From: Endozoicomonas numazuensis
GTDB lineage: Bacteria > Pseudomonadota > Gammaproteobacteria > Pseudomonadales > Endozoicomonadaceae
Length of the DNA: 36,903 nt
Direction of reading: 5' to 3'
Assembly: GCF_000722635.1 (NCBI RefSeq)
Contig: NZ_JOKH01000012.1
Span: 11,047-47,949, forward strand
The translations under genes were made by a program, and so were the position numbers. The notes beneath the pieces are model-generated. The model saw nothing but the letters and a program-made list of their open reading frames with translations. It ran no database searches and was not told the origin of the DNA. This document shows, piece after piece, positions 24,431 to 33,232 of this stretch (positions are counted from its first letter, which is position 1; every line of letters starts with the position of its first letter).

Positions 24431-26572
24431 ATGTTAAAACCCACTGTCAGGACACCTCTTGCTCTGGCTGTTGCCGTTGCTTTGTCTTCAGGACAGGTTT
24501 ATGCAGAAGCAGGGGCGCTGGAAGAAGTGATTGTTACTGCTCAGAAGCGTGAACAAAACCTGCAGGATACCCCTGTTTCTGTTTCAGCCTTTGGTGCAGC
24601 CGCTATTGCTGATCAAAACATTCAGGATGTGGCTGATGTCAGCCAGTATGTTCCCAATGTTGAAATTGCTGAGACACCCGGTGGCAGCACCGGAGCTACG
24701 ATCAGTATTCGGGGTTCTGTTTCCATCAACCCTGCAGTGACCTGGGAGCCTCCGGTCGGCATCTATGTTGATGGTGTCTTTGTTGCCAAGAACGTGGGCG
24801 GATTGTTTGATGTGGCTGAGCTGGAGCGAATCGAAGTCCTTCGTGGACCCCAGGGAACGCTCTATGGAAAAAACACCATTGGTGGTGCGATCAACCTGAT
24901 TTCTAAAAAGCCTGCCGAAGAATTTGGAGGAACTCTGAAAATCTCTGCAGGTAACTACCGCTACAAGGAAGGTTTTTTTAGCCTGAATACCGGCAGGCTT
25001 GCTGATAGAGCGGCTTTTAATGTGGCGTTGAATGTACGAAAACGCGACGGTTTCTATGAAAATACATCCACTGCAGCCGGCGCAGTTGATGACTATAAAA
25101 AACTCGATACTCAAGCTGCCAGAATAGCCGGTTCTTTTGACATTACTGATCGTCTTGAAGCGTATTACATTTTTGATCAGAGCAAAAAAGATAACACCCC
25201 GGCCTTTGGGCAGTTTGATGCAGCAGGCAGTTCATTCGAGAAAAAAGATAAAGGGGCCAATGACGGCTCGATAGAAGACAGCTCGTCAACGAGTGGGCAT
25301 GCCTTACATCTTACTTATGATCTGGCCGACAACATTACGCTTAAATCCATTACGGCCTATCGCTCAATGAGCTTTGAAGATGCGGGGGATTATGACGGAA
25401 CAGGCGTAGCTGGTTTTCATACACGCAGGGATGTCGATTCTGATCAGGTTTCTCAGGAGTTTCAGCTAATAGGCAATGCGGATCGATTCGATTATGTGCT
25501 GGGTGCCTTTTACTTTAAGGAAGAGTCGGGCGCCAAAAACCCCTTTGATATAGGTGGTGTGGAAGGGCTGGTCAAAAATGGCTATGGCGTTGACAGTCAG
25601 TCCTATGCGCTTTACGGGCAGGCTGATTATTATTTGACTGACCAATGGACTCTGACAGGCGGTGCCCGTTGGACTAAAGAAGAGAAAGAAGCCTACATAG
25701 AACGAGTAGATGGAACTGGTGTTGGTTTTGGTGGCAACATTCCCCGAACCAAAGCCAAAGATGACTGGACTAATGTATCACCTATGGCGGTGCTGACTTA
25801 TGCTTTCTCTAATGAAGCCAGTGCTTATTTTAAAGTGTCAAAGGGGTGGAAGGCTGGTGGCTTTAATGGTGAAGCCCAGAATGTAGATATCTTTAAGAAG
25901 TCATACGACGAAGAAACGGTGACAGCCTTTGAGCTGGGTCTGAAATCTCGTTGGATGAAGGATCGTCTGCAGTTGAATGCCGCTGTATTCCAGAACAATG
26001 TCAAAGACATGCAGTTATCTAACTACCTTGGGGCTTATTCATTGATTGAGAATGCCGGTGAAGCCACGGTTAGAGGACTGGAATTGGAAGTGTTGGCGGC
26101 ACTCACGGATAGCCTGACAGCGAACCTGAACTACGGGTATCTGGATCCAAAATACGACAGCTTCAAAGATCAGGCTGGCAATGAACTGAAAGACGTCAAT
26201 AAATTCCCTTATGCACCCAAGACCAAAATCTCTGCAGGTTTGGAATACAAGCAAAGCCTGGGCTTTGCTCATCTTGTTGGCCGGTTGGATTACAGCTGGG
26301 TGGACAAGTACTACGTCTATCATGAGCCTGCCACTGCAGAGCTGACAAAGTCCGGAGATTACCGCCTCTGGAATGCTCGCATCGCTCTGGAGGATATTCA
26401 GGTCGGTACGGATGAGTCTATTGAAGTGGCCATTTGGGGCAAGAACCTGACCAATGAAGAGTACCGGGTTAACGGTGTGCCGGTGGCTGATCAAAACGGT
26501 AACTTTGTAGGAGCTGCCAATTATTATGGTGATCCCAGAAGTTATGGTATTGATGTCGCTTATCGGTTCTAA
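24431..26572 (+). CDS. TonB-dependent outer-membrane receptor
   Basis: 713 residues. The signal peptide ends near VYAEA, the TonB box region is ALEEVIVTAQKREQNLQD (about 29-46), and the plug domain shows SVSAFGAAAIADQNIQDVAD, then VYVDGV-like GIYVDGVF and the classic RIEVLRGPQGTLYGKNTIGG (about 136-155). The remaining ~500 residues alternate beta-strands of a 22-strand barrel and end in YGIDVAYRF with the terminal Phe needed for insertion. It takes up a large or scarce ligand (iron chelate, cobalamin, carbohydrate or other) using TonB energy. The ligand cannot be told: no transport genes are adjacent. No strong ribosome site precedes ATG 24431. A good terminator follows. Confidence 0.93.
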   Translation: MLKPTVRTPLALAVAVALSSGQVYAEAGALEEVIVTAQKREQNLQDTPVSVSAFGAAAIADQNIQDVADVSQYVPNVEIAETPGGSTGATISIRGSVSINPAVTWEPPVGIYVDGVFVAKNVGGLFDVAELERIEVLRGPQGTLYGKNTIGGAINLISKKPAEEFGGTLKISAGNYRYKEGFFSLNTGRLADRAAFNVALNVRKRDGFYENTSTAAGAVDDYKKLDTQAARIAGSFDITDRLEAYYIFDQSKKDNTPAFGQFDAAGSSFEKKDKGANDGSIEDSSSTSGHALHLTYDLADNITLKSITAYRSMSFEDAGDYDGTGVAGFHTRRDVDSDQVSQEFQLIGNADRFDYVLGAFYFKEESGAKNPFDIGGVEGLVKNGYGVDSQSYALYGQADYYLTDQWTLTGGARWTKEEKEAYIERVDGTGVGFGGNIPRTKAKDDWTNVSPMAVLTYAFSNEASAYFKVSKGWKAGGFNGEAQNVDIFKKSYDEETVTAFELGLKSRWMKDRLQLNAAVFQNNVKDMQLSNYLGAYSLIENAGEATVRGLELEVLAALTDSLTANLNYGYLDPKYDSFKDQAGNELKDVNKFPYAPKTKISAGLEYKQSLGFAHLVGRLDYSWVDKYYVYHEPATAELTKSGDYRLWNARIALEDIQVGTDESIEVAIWGKNLTNEEYRVNGVPVADQNGNFVGAANYYGDPRSYGIDVAYRF

Positions 26573-26590
26573 AGCGGTTTAAAGAGTATA

Positions 26591-26623
26591 AAAAAACCGG
26601 CATGGACAGTGCCGGTTTTTTTT
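26591..26623. terminator. Rho-independent terminator, probably bidirectional
   Basis: AAAAAACCGGCA (26591-26602) pairs fully with TGCCGGTTTTTT (26610-26621) across a 7-base loop, with a T-run to 26623 and an A-run on the other side. It can end the TonB receptor transcript (+) and the convergent minus-strand transcript. Confidence 0.92.
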
Positions 26624-26630
26624 GCAGCTG

Positions 26631-27455
26631 TTACCAGCCATTGGGGTCATCGTCGGGCTCTATCTCCCAAACAAATTCTTCTTCGTCTTTCTGCTCGGGA
26701 TCTTTAAGACGATGTATGCCGGGTGCCAAGGCTTGCTCTTCTGGTGACTCGATAATGGAGAGTCCGTCCATAAAGGCCCAGAAAGATCGGAATACTTTTT
26801 TCAGGAGTTCCGGGCAAGGTTCTTTACCCTGTTCCCAGTGGCCTTCAGGTTGAAAGTCAACGGATATTATATGTTCGGGCGTGATTGCTGTACAAAATTC
26901 GTAGCTGCGGCTTCCATTCTTGCCACCGTGAAGGAATTCAAGCCAAATTCGATCTTTTAGATGATGAACTGAAATATCATCCGGGCTTGTTGGGTAAATC
27001 CAATGAGAGTCATCATTCTCATACCCCTTCGGTAGCCAATACAGAAGAGTTTTTTCAAGTTGGTCCGGGTCTCGCAGGTCTGTGATATTTTCCAAACTAT
27101 TTACGTTAATCCAGAAGGGAGTAATCAAAATTTTGCAGCTGCCTACCATAGCCAGCTCCTGTCCATAGGGCACAAGATGTTTCCAATACACAGTAGACAA
27201 GGTCATAGGGTGAAATTGCATATAACCGTCATACAGTTCACCGGGGTAGTCACCGCCGTAATTCATGTAGTATGACCGATCATAAAGATCCACCTTGTGA
27301 GGTGTTTTAGGTGAAGAAGGGAATCCATCGACTTCTAGTTCATATAGACAGCCAGAAAATACCAACTGAAACTGTGACAGTTGGTAGCAATGCAGTGGAT
27401 CATCTTCAAACGCGCACCATTCCAGATGTTCGTGCTGGTCAATCAAGTCTGTCAT
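26631..27455 (-). CDS. Unrecognised cytoplasmic acidic protein, second of a gene pair
   Basis: 274 residues without signal peptide or membrane segment, rich in Trp, Tyr, Asp and Glu. Segments such as YYMNYGGDYPGELYDGYMQF and HWIYPTSPDDISVHHLKDRI suggest a folded globular domain; the tail is strongly acidic (KDEEEFVWEIEPDDD). I know no family for it. ATG 27455 has AAGGAGG 5 bases upstream, and this ribosome site overlaps the stop of the upstream gene, so the two are coupled. An acidic protein right after a larger partner gene is a common layout for immunity proteins or chaperones, but that is only a suggestion. Confidence 0.7.
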   Translation of the reverse strand: MTDLIDQHEHLEWCAFEDDPLHCYQLSQFQLVFSGCLYELEVDGFPSSPKTPHKVDLYDRSYYMNYGGDYPGELYDGYMQFHPMTLSTVYWKHLVPYGQELAMVGSCKILITPFWINVNSLENITDLRDPDQLEKTLLYWLPKGYENDDSHWIYPTSPDDISVHHLKDRIWLEFLHGGKNGSRSYEFCTAITPEHIISVDFQPEGHWEQGKEPCPELLKKVFRSFWAFMDGLSIIESPEEQALAPGIHRLKDPEQKDEEEFVWEIEPDDDPNGW

Positions 27456-27464
27456 AGAGCCTCC

Positions 27465-28616
27465 TTACCAGTCACCTAACACTGTGCTTAGCTTTTTAAT
27501 CAAACCTGTAAAGGGCGGAAGCTGATGAGCCATTCCATTGTTCAAAGAAGCGTTCAGCTTGTCGGTAAGTTGTTTAATCGTATTGGTATCAGCGGTTAGG
27601 GTTGAGCTTGGACTCCACTGCATCGGGTGGGCTCTGACTTGATTGTCCAGTTTTTTATTCATGCCCTGATGCAGTCTCGTTACGAGGCTTGTGCCTTCTG
27701 TCTGGCCCATCTTATTGATAACTTCAGCTTGCAAGCGATCCAGGTTTTCCAGCAACAACCCCAGATCCGTTTTGGGATTAATAAACTCAAATTTTTGATG
27801 TTTCAGTGATTTTTGTCCTGAATTTCTTATCTTCTTGAGAGCATCGGACAACAACTTGGCGCCATTATCGAATACATACCAGTGGTGCTGGTGTTCCCCC
27901 ATATCGGACCAGTAGTGCTTCTCGGTTTCGATTAATACTTGGGCAAGCTCTGAGGCGCCATTACCTTCCTTGATGATCTTCTGCTCCGGAGTTCGCCATG
28001 TGCCAAGGTCATCAATCACAAAACTTGGCGTGTAATAGAGAGAAAATGAATTTCCCATATTTTTAGTATTGGCGTTTTCCAGAAACATATTGCCAAACTT
28101 ATTTGCAGTCGCTTCTACGGAATAAGCACGATGCTTAGGTTCCAGGACAGAGCCTATGGCACCAATGTAGGTAGAGATTTTTTGGTCATTGAATTTCTCG
28201 GCATGCCACTGCCCTCTATTGAGCGAGCGGTTCTTTGCAAGGTAAAGCCCTGGCAAATGCCCCTTTCCCGCATTCAGTGACTCCTGAATATTGGTGATAT
28301 AAACGCCTTCACCATGGCTATCGGGAGAGCCTGACTGTAATACCGAGTACGTTACGATAACAGATCCACAATCTACACGGTGTTGTGTTGACTTGCCCTG
28401 GTTAGACTGGCTGGTGATGCCTGCAGCAGAGTTCTTCAGATCAATCATTTTTTGAAGGCTCTGTTTACCTGGCAGAGTGGTAGGATTAATCAGCTCAACA
28501 AAGCGGGTGGCCAAGCCAGGATCAATGTAAACCTTTCGGCCATCTTCACCTCGGGTCTGTCTGTCAAAAAAGATATACGAACTGAATGTTTTGACGGGAG
28601 TATTGAACGACGTCAC
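27465..28616 (-). CDS. Unrecognised protein, first of a gene pair
   Basis: 383 residues, no signal peptide. The first third has FDRQTRGEDGRKVYIDPGLA and later GEGVYITNIQESLNAGKGHL, GLYLAKNRSLNRGQWHAEKF and a His-rich HYWSDMGEHQHHWYVF; the last third looks helical. I cannot assign a family. The start is GTG 28616, with AGGAAG 7 bases upstream. The next gene starts 9 bases after its stop. It could be an effector or toxin with its partner protein downstream, or a phage-derived or metabolic pair. It is divergent from serB. Confidence 0.68.
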   Translation of the reverse strand: MTSFNTPVKTFSSYIFFDRQTRGEDGRKVYIDPGLATRFVELINPTTLPGKQSLQKMIDLKNSAAGITSQSNQGKSTQHRVDCGSVIVTYSVLQSGSPDSHGEGVYITNIQESLNAGKGHLPGLYLAKNRSLNRGQWHAEKFNDQKISTYIGAIGSVLEPKHRAYSVEATANKFGNMFLENANTKNMGNSFSLYYTPSFVIDDLGTWRTPEQKIIKEGNGASELAQVLIETEKHYWSDMGEHQHHWYVFDNGAKLLSDALKKIRNSGQKSLKHQKFEFINPKTDLGLLLENLDRLQAEVINKMGQTEGTSLVTRLHQGMNKKLDNQVRAHPMQWSPSSTLTADTNTIKQLTDKLNASLNNGMAHQLPPFTGLIKKLSTVLGDW

Positions 28617-28770
28617 TGCTTTCTTCCTTGATACTTCGTTGTTACTTCTTATTACTGCTATGCCTTATGCCAGAGATCCGAGGGCTAAAGCAGATACTTT
28701 GTCCCTGAACTTTATTGAAAAATCATTCAGCTTTCAACGAAAGCCTTTCTCTATGCGTTACAATAGCGCC

Positions 28771-28836
28771 GGTTAACAGCCATGAGCGATAAACCAAGCG
28801 CTTTATCGCTTGAGGCATGAACAACCATGAGCGAAG
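28771..28836 (+). repeat. Dispersed box-hairpin element, copy C (before serB)
   Basis: The box TTAACAGCCATGAGCGA (28773-28789) overlaps a stem AGCGATAAA (28785-28793) paired with TTTATCGCT (28802-28810). A second box, AACAACCATGAGCGA, follows at 28820-28834. Its ATG opens a short frame whose TGA overlaps the serB GTG start. No TATAAA follows in this copy. Confidence 0.6.
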
Positions 28837-28876
28837 TAAAATATTTCAGTCAAAACGATAAGAAGCCAGGTGTACT

Positions 28877-30163
28877 GTGAGCGAGATTCTGCTGATCAAC
28901 GTGACAGGGCGGGACAAACCCGGTCTGACGGCCTCCATAACGTCTATCATGAACGCTTGTTCTCATCAAGAGAGTGGGCTGGAAATTCTTGATATCGGTC
29001 AGTCGGTTATTCATGACACCCTGACTTGGGGGGCTCTTGCATGGAGTATAATGGTTCGGTTACCTGAAGGGCGGGAGGCTGCTCCGGTTCTCAAAGATCT
29101 GCTGTTTCATTTTCATGAGCTTGAGCTTCAGTTCAACTATCAGCCTATTTCCGATACAGACTATGAAAAGTGGGTATCTGAACAGGGTAAGAACCGTTAT
29201 ATCCTGACCCTGCTTTCCAGAAATGTCACTGCAGAACAGATTGCCCGTGCTGCTAATATCACGGCAGATCATGGTTTGAACATAGACCAAATCACACGCC
29301 TTTCGGGTCGTCGATCATTGAAAACGGACAGCCTTGAGTCTGACAAAGTTCAGGAGCAGCGTACATCTTCCTGTCTGGAATTCTCGGTCAGTGGCACTTC
29401 GCCTGATCTGGGCAAACTGAGAGCAGATTTTCTGCACATTTCTTCTGAGCTGGATGTCGATGTCGCCTTTCAGGAAGACAGCATTTATCGCCGTAACCGC
29501 AGGCTGGCGGTGTTTGATATGGACTCAACCCTGATAGAAGCTGAAGTTATTGACCTGTTGGCTGAGGCGGCCGGTGTGGGTAACAAGGTGGCTGAGATCA
29601 CCGAAAGGGCGATGCAGGGCGAACTGGATTTTAACGAAAGTTTTCGTGAAAGACTGGCCATGCTAAAAGGGCTGGATGAGTCTGTTCTGGCAGGTATCGC
29701 AGAAAAGCTGCCCATGACCGAAGGCGCAGAAAAACTGCTTAAAAGTCTGAATGCACTGGGCTATAAAACAGCCATTCTGTCAGGAGGTTTTACCTACTTT
29801 GCCCGATTCCTTCAGGAGCGATTAGGGATCGACTATATCTTTGCCAATGAGTTGGAAATTGTCGATGGCAAAGTAACCGGTGAAGTGAAAGGTGAGGTCG
29901 TCAATGGCGAACGCAAGGCTACCCTGCTCAAACAGATTGCTCAGAGCGAAGGGGTTTCTCTGCAGCAAACCATTGCAGTAGGTGATGGGGCCAACGATTT
30001 GCCCATGTTGAGTGTAGCTGGGCTGGGGATTGCGTTCCGGGCCAAGCCACTGGTCAAACAAAGCGCCAGACAGTCCATCTCAACATTGGGTCTGGATAGC
30101 ATACTCTACCTGCTGGGCTTTAGTGATAAAGACCTGCAAGTATTGAATCAGGATAAAAGTTAA
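28877..30163 (+). CDS. serB: Phosphoserine phosphatase SerB
   Basis: 428 residues: N-terminal ACT-like regions (about 1-190) followed by a HAD phosphatase (about 207-420). It makes L-serine from phosphoserine, the last step of serine synthesis. HAD motif I is FDMDSTLIEAE with Asp214 and Asp216, motif II LSGG at 301-304, and motif IV GDGANDLPML at 369-378. The start is GTG 28877 with CAGG 6 bases upstream; it overlaps the TGA of a 17-codon frame that begins in the dispersed box. The ynjB-like gene follows on the same strand. A YtjB/AhpA-like gene, often its direct divergent neighbour, is here 4.7 kb away. Confidence 0.96.
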   Translation: MSEILLINVTGRDKPGLTASITSIMNACSHQESGLEILDIGQSVIHDTLTWGALAWSIMVRLPEGREAAPVLKDLLFHFHELELQFNYQPISDTDYEKWVSEQGKNRYILTLLSRNVTAEQIARAANITADHGLNIDQITRLSGRRSLKTDSLESDKVQEQRTSSCLEFSVSGTSPDLGKLRADFLHISSELDVDVAFQEDSIYRRNRRLAVFDMDSTLIEAEVIDLLAEAAGVGNKVAEITERAMQGELDFNESFRERLAMLKGLDESVLAGIAEKLPMTEGAEKLLKSLNALGYKTAILSGGFTYFARFLQERLGIDYIFANELEIVDGKVTGEVKGEVVNGERKATLLKQIAQSEGVSLQQTIAVGDGANDLPMLSVAGLGIAFRAKPLVKQSARQSISTLGLDSILYLLGFSDKDLQVLNQDKS

Positions 30164-30196
30164 GGATGTTTCGAGGTTTGAGAGAGCGTTCAATGG

Positions 30197-30263
30197 TTAA
30201 CAGCCATGAGCGATGGAAACAACTTTTCGGTTCTTTTGGAGGCGAAAAGTTGTTCATTATAAA
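30197..30263 (+). repeat. Dispersed box-hairpin element, copy D (at ynjB-like start)
   Basis: The box TTAACAGCCATGAGCGA (30197-30213) is followed by AACAACTTTTCG (30218-30229), exactly complementary to CGAAAAGTTGTT (30243-30254). The 13-base loop contains GGAGG (30238-30242), and the probable TTG start codon (30250-30252) is in the right arm. TATAAA comes 3 bases after the arm (30258-30263). Confidence 0.7.
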
Positions 30264-31503
30264 GAGACGCTTTTTACCGGTCATACACATTCTGGCTGTT
30301 CTGGCATCTCTGTTCTCTTTAAACAGTTATGCCGCTCCTCTCCCAGAATCTTCCCCAATGCCTATAGCGAATAAAGAGTGGCAGAAGATTCTCAAGGAAA
30401 GCAAAGAGCAAACGGTTTATTTCAATGCCTGGGGTGGCAGTCAGCAGATTAATGACTATATCCGCTGGGCGGCCAAACAGGTACGCCAGCGTTATGGCAT
30501 TGAACTGAAGCAGGTAAAAGTCAGTGACACAGCAGATGTTGTGAGTCGTCTATTAGCTGAGAAGCAGGCCGGTCGGGATACCCGGGGAACTGTGGATATG
30601 ATCTGGATCAATGGCGAAAATTTTCGGTCCATGAAAAATCATGGCCTGCTTTTTGGTCCATTTTCTAATCGGCTCCCCAACTATCGTTGGATAGACCCAC
30701 AGGAAAAGCCTACAACAGAGCTTGATTTTGGTGAACCGGTAGAAGGTCTGGAAGCCCCATGGGGAATGGCTCAGCTGGTTTTTATCTATGATCAGTACAG
30801 TGTTCAGGAGCCTCCTAAAAGTGCGGAAGACCTAATGAAGTTTGCCAGAAAGCATCCTGGCCGGGTGACCTATCCGCTCCCCCCTGATTTTGTTGGCACC
30901 ACATTTCTTAAACAACTGCTGCTGGAGTTGACCGATCAAGACCCTGCATTATTCAAGCCGGTTGACAGGGCCCGCTTTGAAAAAATAACAGCCTCTCTAT
31001 GGCGCTATCTTGATGAGCTGCACCCATTGTTGTGGCGTAAGGGAGAAACGTTTCCTCAAAACAATCTGGCATTGACACCGTTGCTTGATGATGGGGAAAT
31101 TATGTTGTCGATGACGTTTAACCCATCTTATGCCAGCTCTGCTATTGCCAATGGTGAGTTGGCAGAGAGTGTCAGAACTTATGTGAATACGGCAGGAACG
31201 GTTGGCAATACCCACTTTCTGGCTATTCCCTATAATGCCCATGCAAAAGCGGCTGCTCAGGTTGTGATTAACTTTTTGATGTCTCCTGAAGCTCAATTAC
31301 ATAAGGCTGACCCGAACGTCTGGGGAGATCCTACGGTATTAAGCATGGGTAAACTCAATACTGTGGATAAACAACGATTCAATGAGCTGCCCCTGGGGAT
31401 CGCTACTCTCAGCCCGGAAGCTTTGGGCAAGGTTTTACCGGAACCACACAGTTCCTGGTCAATGGCGCTGGAAACTGAATGGCAAAAGCGTTACCGACAG
31501 TGA
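30250..31503 (+). CDS. ynjB: ABC transporter substrate-binding protein, YnjB-like
   Basis: About 417 residues from the chosen TTG start. The signal peptide is FLPVIHILAVLASLFSLNSYA, and the mature protein contains QTVYFNAWGGSQQINDYIRW, TVDMIWINGENFRSMKNHGL and EAPWGMAQLVFIYDQ, which match the YnjB family of periplasmic binding proteins. The frame can be extended to ATG 30166, but that would add 28 residues before the signal peptide and has a poor ribosome site. The TTG at 30250 has GGAGG 7 bases upstream, located in a hairpin loop. The gene heads a ynjBCD set; the substrate of this importer is not established even in E. coli. It follows serB closely. Confidence 0.85.
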   Translation: MFIIKRRFLPVIHILAVLASLFSLNSYAAPLPESSPMPIANKEWQKILKESKEQTVYFNAWGGSQQINDYIRWAAKQVRQRYGIELKQVKVSDTADVVSRLLAEKQAGRDTRGTVDMIWINGENFRSMKNHGLLFGPFSNRLPNYRWIDPQEKPTTELDFGEPVEGLEAPWGMAQLVFIYDQYSVQEPPKSAEDLMKFARKHPGRVTYPLPPDFVGTTFLKQLLLELTDQDPALFKPVDRARFEKITASLWRYLDELHPLLWRKGETFPQNNLALTPLLDDGEIMLSMTFNPSYASSAIANGELAESVRTYVNTAGTVGNTHFLAIPYNAHAKAAAQVVINFLMSPEAQLHKADPNVWGDPTVLSMGKLNTVDKQRFNELPLGIATLSPEALGKVLPEPHSSWSMALETEWQKRYRQ

Positions 31504-31513
31504 GTAAACCGGT

Positions 31514-33232
31514 TTGAACTTCAGAAACGGTTTTAGCATGCATCTTGCTGCGACGTTGGTCGCCGTTTTATTTTTTGCTGTCGTATTGTTAGGTACCGTA
31601 AGTGCGGTTCTCCCCGCTTTTGGTTATTTACCGGTATTGGGCATGACAACCCTGTCGTTTGCCCCGTGGCTGCAATTATGGGAAACGCCTGGTCTGGCAG
31701 AGATGCTCTGGTGGTCGTTTTTTTCAGGTGTGGGCGCAACACTCGTTTCTATGCTGCTGGCGCTGGCTTTTGTCAGTGCCGCATGGGGCAGTCGGTTCTG
31801 GCATCAGGCCGAGCGCTGGTTGTCTCCCATCATGGCAACGCCTCACCTGGCGCTATCTGTGGGACTGATCTTCATGATTATGCCCAGTGGCATTCTGGCC
31901 AGGGGACTGTCACCCTTCATGGATTGGCAAGGACCACCTGATTGGCACACTGTACAAGATCCTTGGGCGTTGTCATTAACAGCACTCTTGATCCTGAAAG
32001 AAACGCCCTTTCTGATTCTGATGTTGATGGTCTCTATCCGACAACTACCTGTCAGAGAAATTCTGAGAACAGGATTAGGGCTGGGTTATCAATCCTGGAC
32101 AGTCTGGGTAAAGCTGATCTGGCCTCAGCTGTATTCAAGAACACGCCTGTCCATGCTGACGGTGCTGGTCTTTTCCCTGTCCGTGGTGGATATAGCCATT
32201 GTATTGGGGCCAGCCACTCCTCCCACGTTTGCGGTACAGGTGCTGAACTGGTTTCAGAATCCTGATCTTGAATTTCAGGCACTGGCTTCTGCGGGGAGCG
32301 TTCTGTTATTGCTTCTGGTGCTGGCTGCTATTGCATTGATCATTGTGCTCGAAAAGTTAGCCTCTTCTTTGCTCAGGGGCTGGCTAACTTCGGGTTACAG
32401 AGGCGCTGGGGGGTGTTTTTGGAGCGCTCTGTCCATTATCAGCTGGAAGACGCTTCTGGTCGTATTTACAGGCAGCTCCATAATGTTGCTGATCTGGTCG
32501 TTTGTCTGGCGGTGGCGGTTTCCTGCTTTCTTCCCACAAAGCTGGTCTCTCAAGGGTTGGGAAAGGGCTTGGCCAAGACTTCTGGAGCCTCTGGAAATGG
32601 CTTTGCTGATCGGTGTCGTGTCGGCCTTTCTCGCTTTGATATTTTCGGTACTGATATTAGAGGCGGGCAGGAAAAGTCAGACCGAATCACCTTTTCTGAG
32701 AAAGATGCACAGACTAATAGGCAGAGCGATGTATCTGCCATTATTGTTGCCTCAACTGACATTTCTTTTTGGTATCCAGGTCTGGCTGATACGCTCAAAT
32801 GCTGAAGGTCATTGGTTATCAGTGGCCTTGATGCATCTGCTTTTTGTTTTGCCTTACTGTTATCTCAGTCTTTCAGGTCCTTGGCGGCATTATGATGACC
32901 GTCATACAGCGCAGGCTCTCATGCTGTCGGGCTCTTCTGTCCGTGCTTTCTTTCAAGTGAAGTGTTTGATTCTGCTGAAGCCGTTACTGGCCAGCTTTGC
33001 TCTGGGTTTTGCTGTCAGTATTGCTCAGTATTTGCCAACACTGTTTGCAGGTGCAGGAAGAATAACGACGGTCACGACAGAAACGGTAGCACTGGCTTCC
33101 GGCGGAAATAGAAAAATTATGGCGGTATACGCACTGGTGCAAATGCTACTGCCAATGTTGATGTACGGGCTGATGGTTTTGCTGAGTGCCTGGAGGATCA
33201 AAAGCTGGCGGCCAATCAGGAGATGGGTATGA
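31514..33232 (+). CDS. ynjC: ABC transporter permease, YnjC-like, two fused domains
   Basis: Up to 572 residues, an inner-membrane permease with two binding-protein-dependent transport domains in tandem, as in E. coli YnjC (about 510). Each half has an EAA-like loop: GLGYQSWTVWVKLIWPQL (about 188-205) and LSGSSVRAFFQVKCLILLKP (about 473-492). About twelve hydrophobic helices are visible. The start may be TTG 31514 or ATG 31538; neither has a strong ribosome site. It follows the ynjB-like gene by 10 bases. Its stop TGA overlaps the ATG of the ATPase gene, so the three are one operon. Confidence 0.87.
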   Translation: MNFRNGFSMHLAATLVAVLFFAVVLLGTVSAVLPAFGYLPVLGMTTLSFAPWLQLWETPGLAEMLWWSFFSGVGATLVSMLLALAFVSAAWGSRFWHQAERWLSPIMATPHLALSVGLIFMIMPSGILARGLSPFMDWQGPPDWHTVQDPWALSLTALLILKETPFLILMLMVSIRQLPVREILRTGLGLGYQSWTVWVKLIWPQLYSRTRLSMLTVLVFSLSVVDIAIVLGPATPPTFAVQVLNWFQNPDLEFQALASAGSVLLLLLVLAAIALIIVLEKLASSLLRGWLTSGYRGAGGCFWSALSIISWKTLLVVFTGSSIMLLIWSFVWRWRFPAFFPQSWSLKGWERAWPRLLEPLEMALLIGVVSAFLALIFSVLILEAGRKSQTESPFLRKMHRLIGRAMYLPLLLPQLTFLFGIQVWLIRSNAEGHWLSVALMHLLFVLPYCYLSLSGPWRHYDDRHTAQALMLSGSSVRAFFQVKCLILLKPLLASFALGFAVSIAQYLPTLFAGAGRITTVTTETVALASGGNRKIMAVYALVQMLLPMLMYGLMVLLSAWRIKSWRPIRRWV

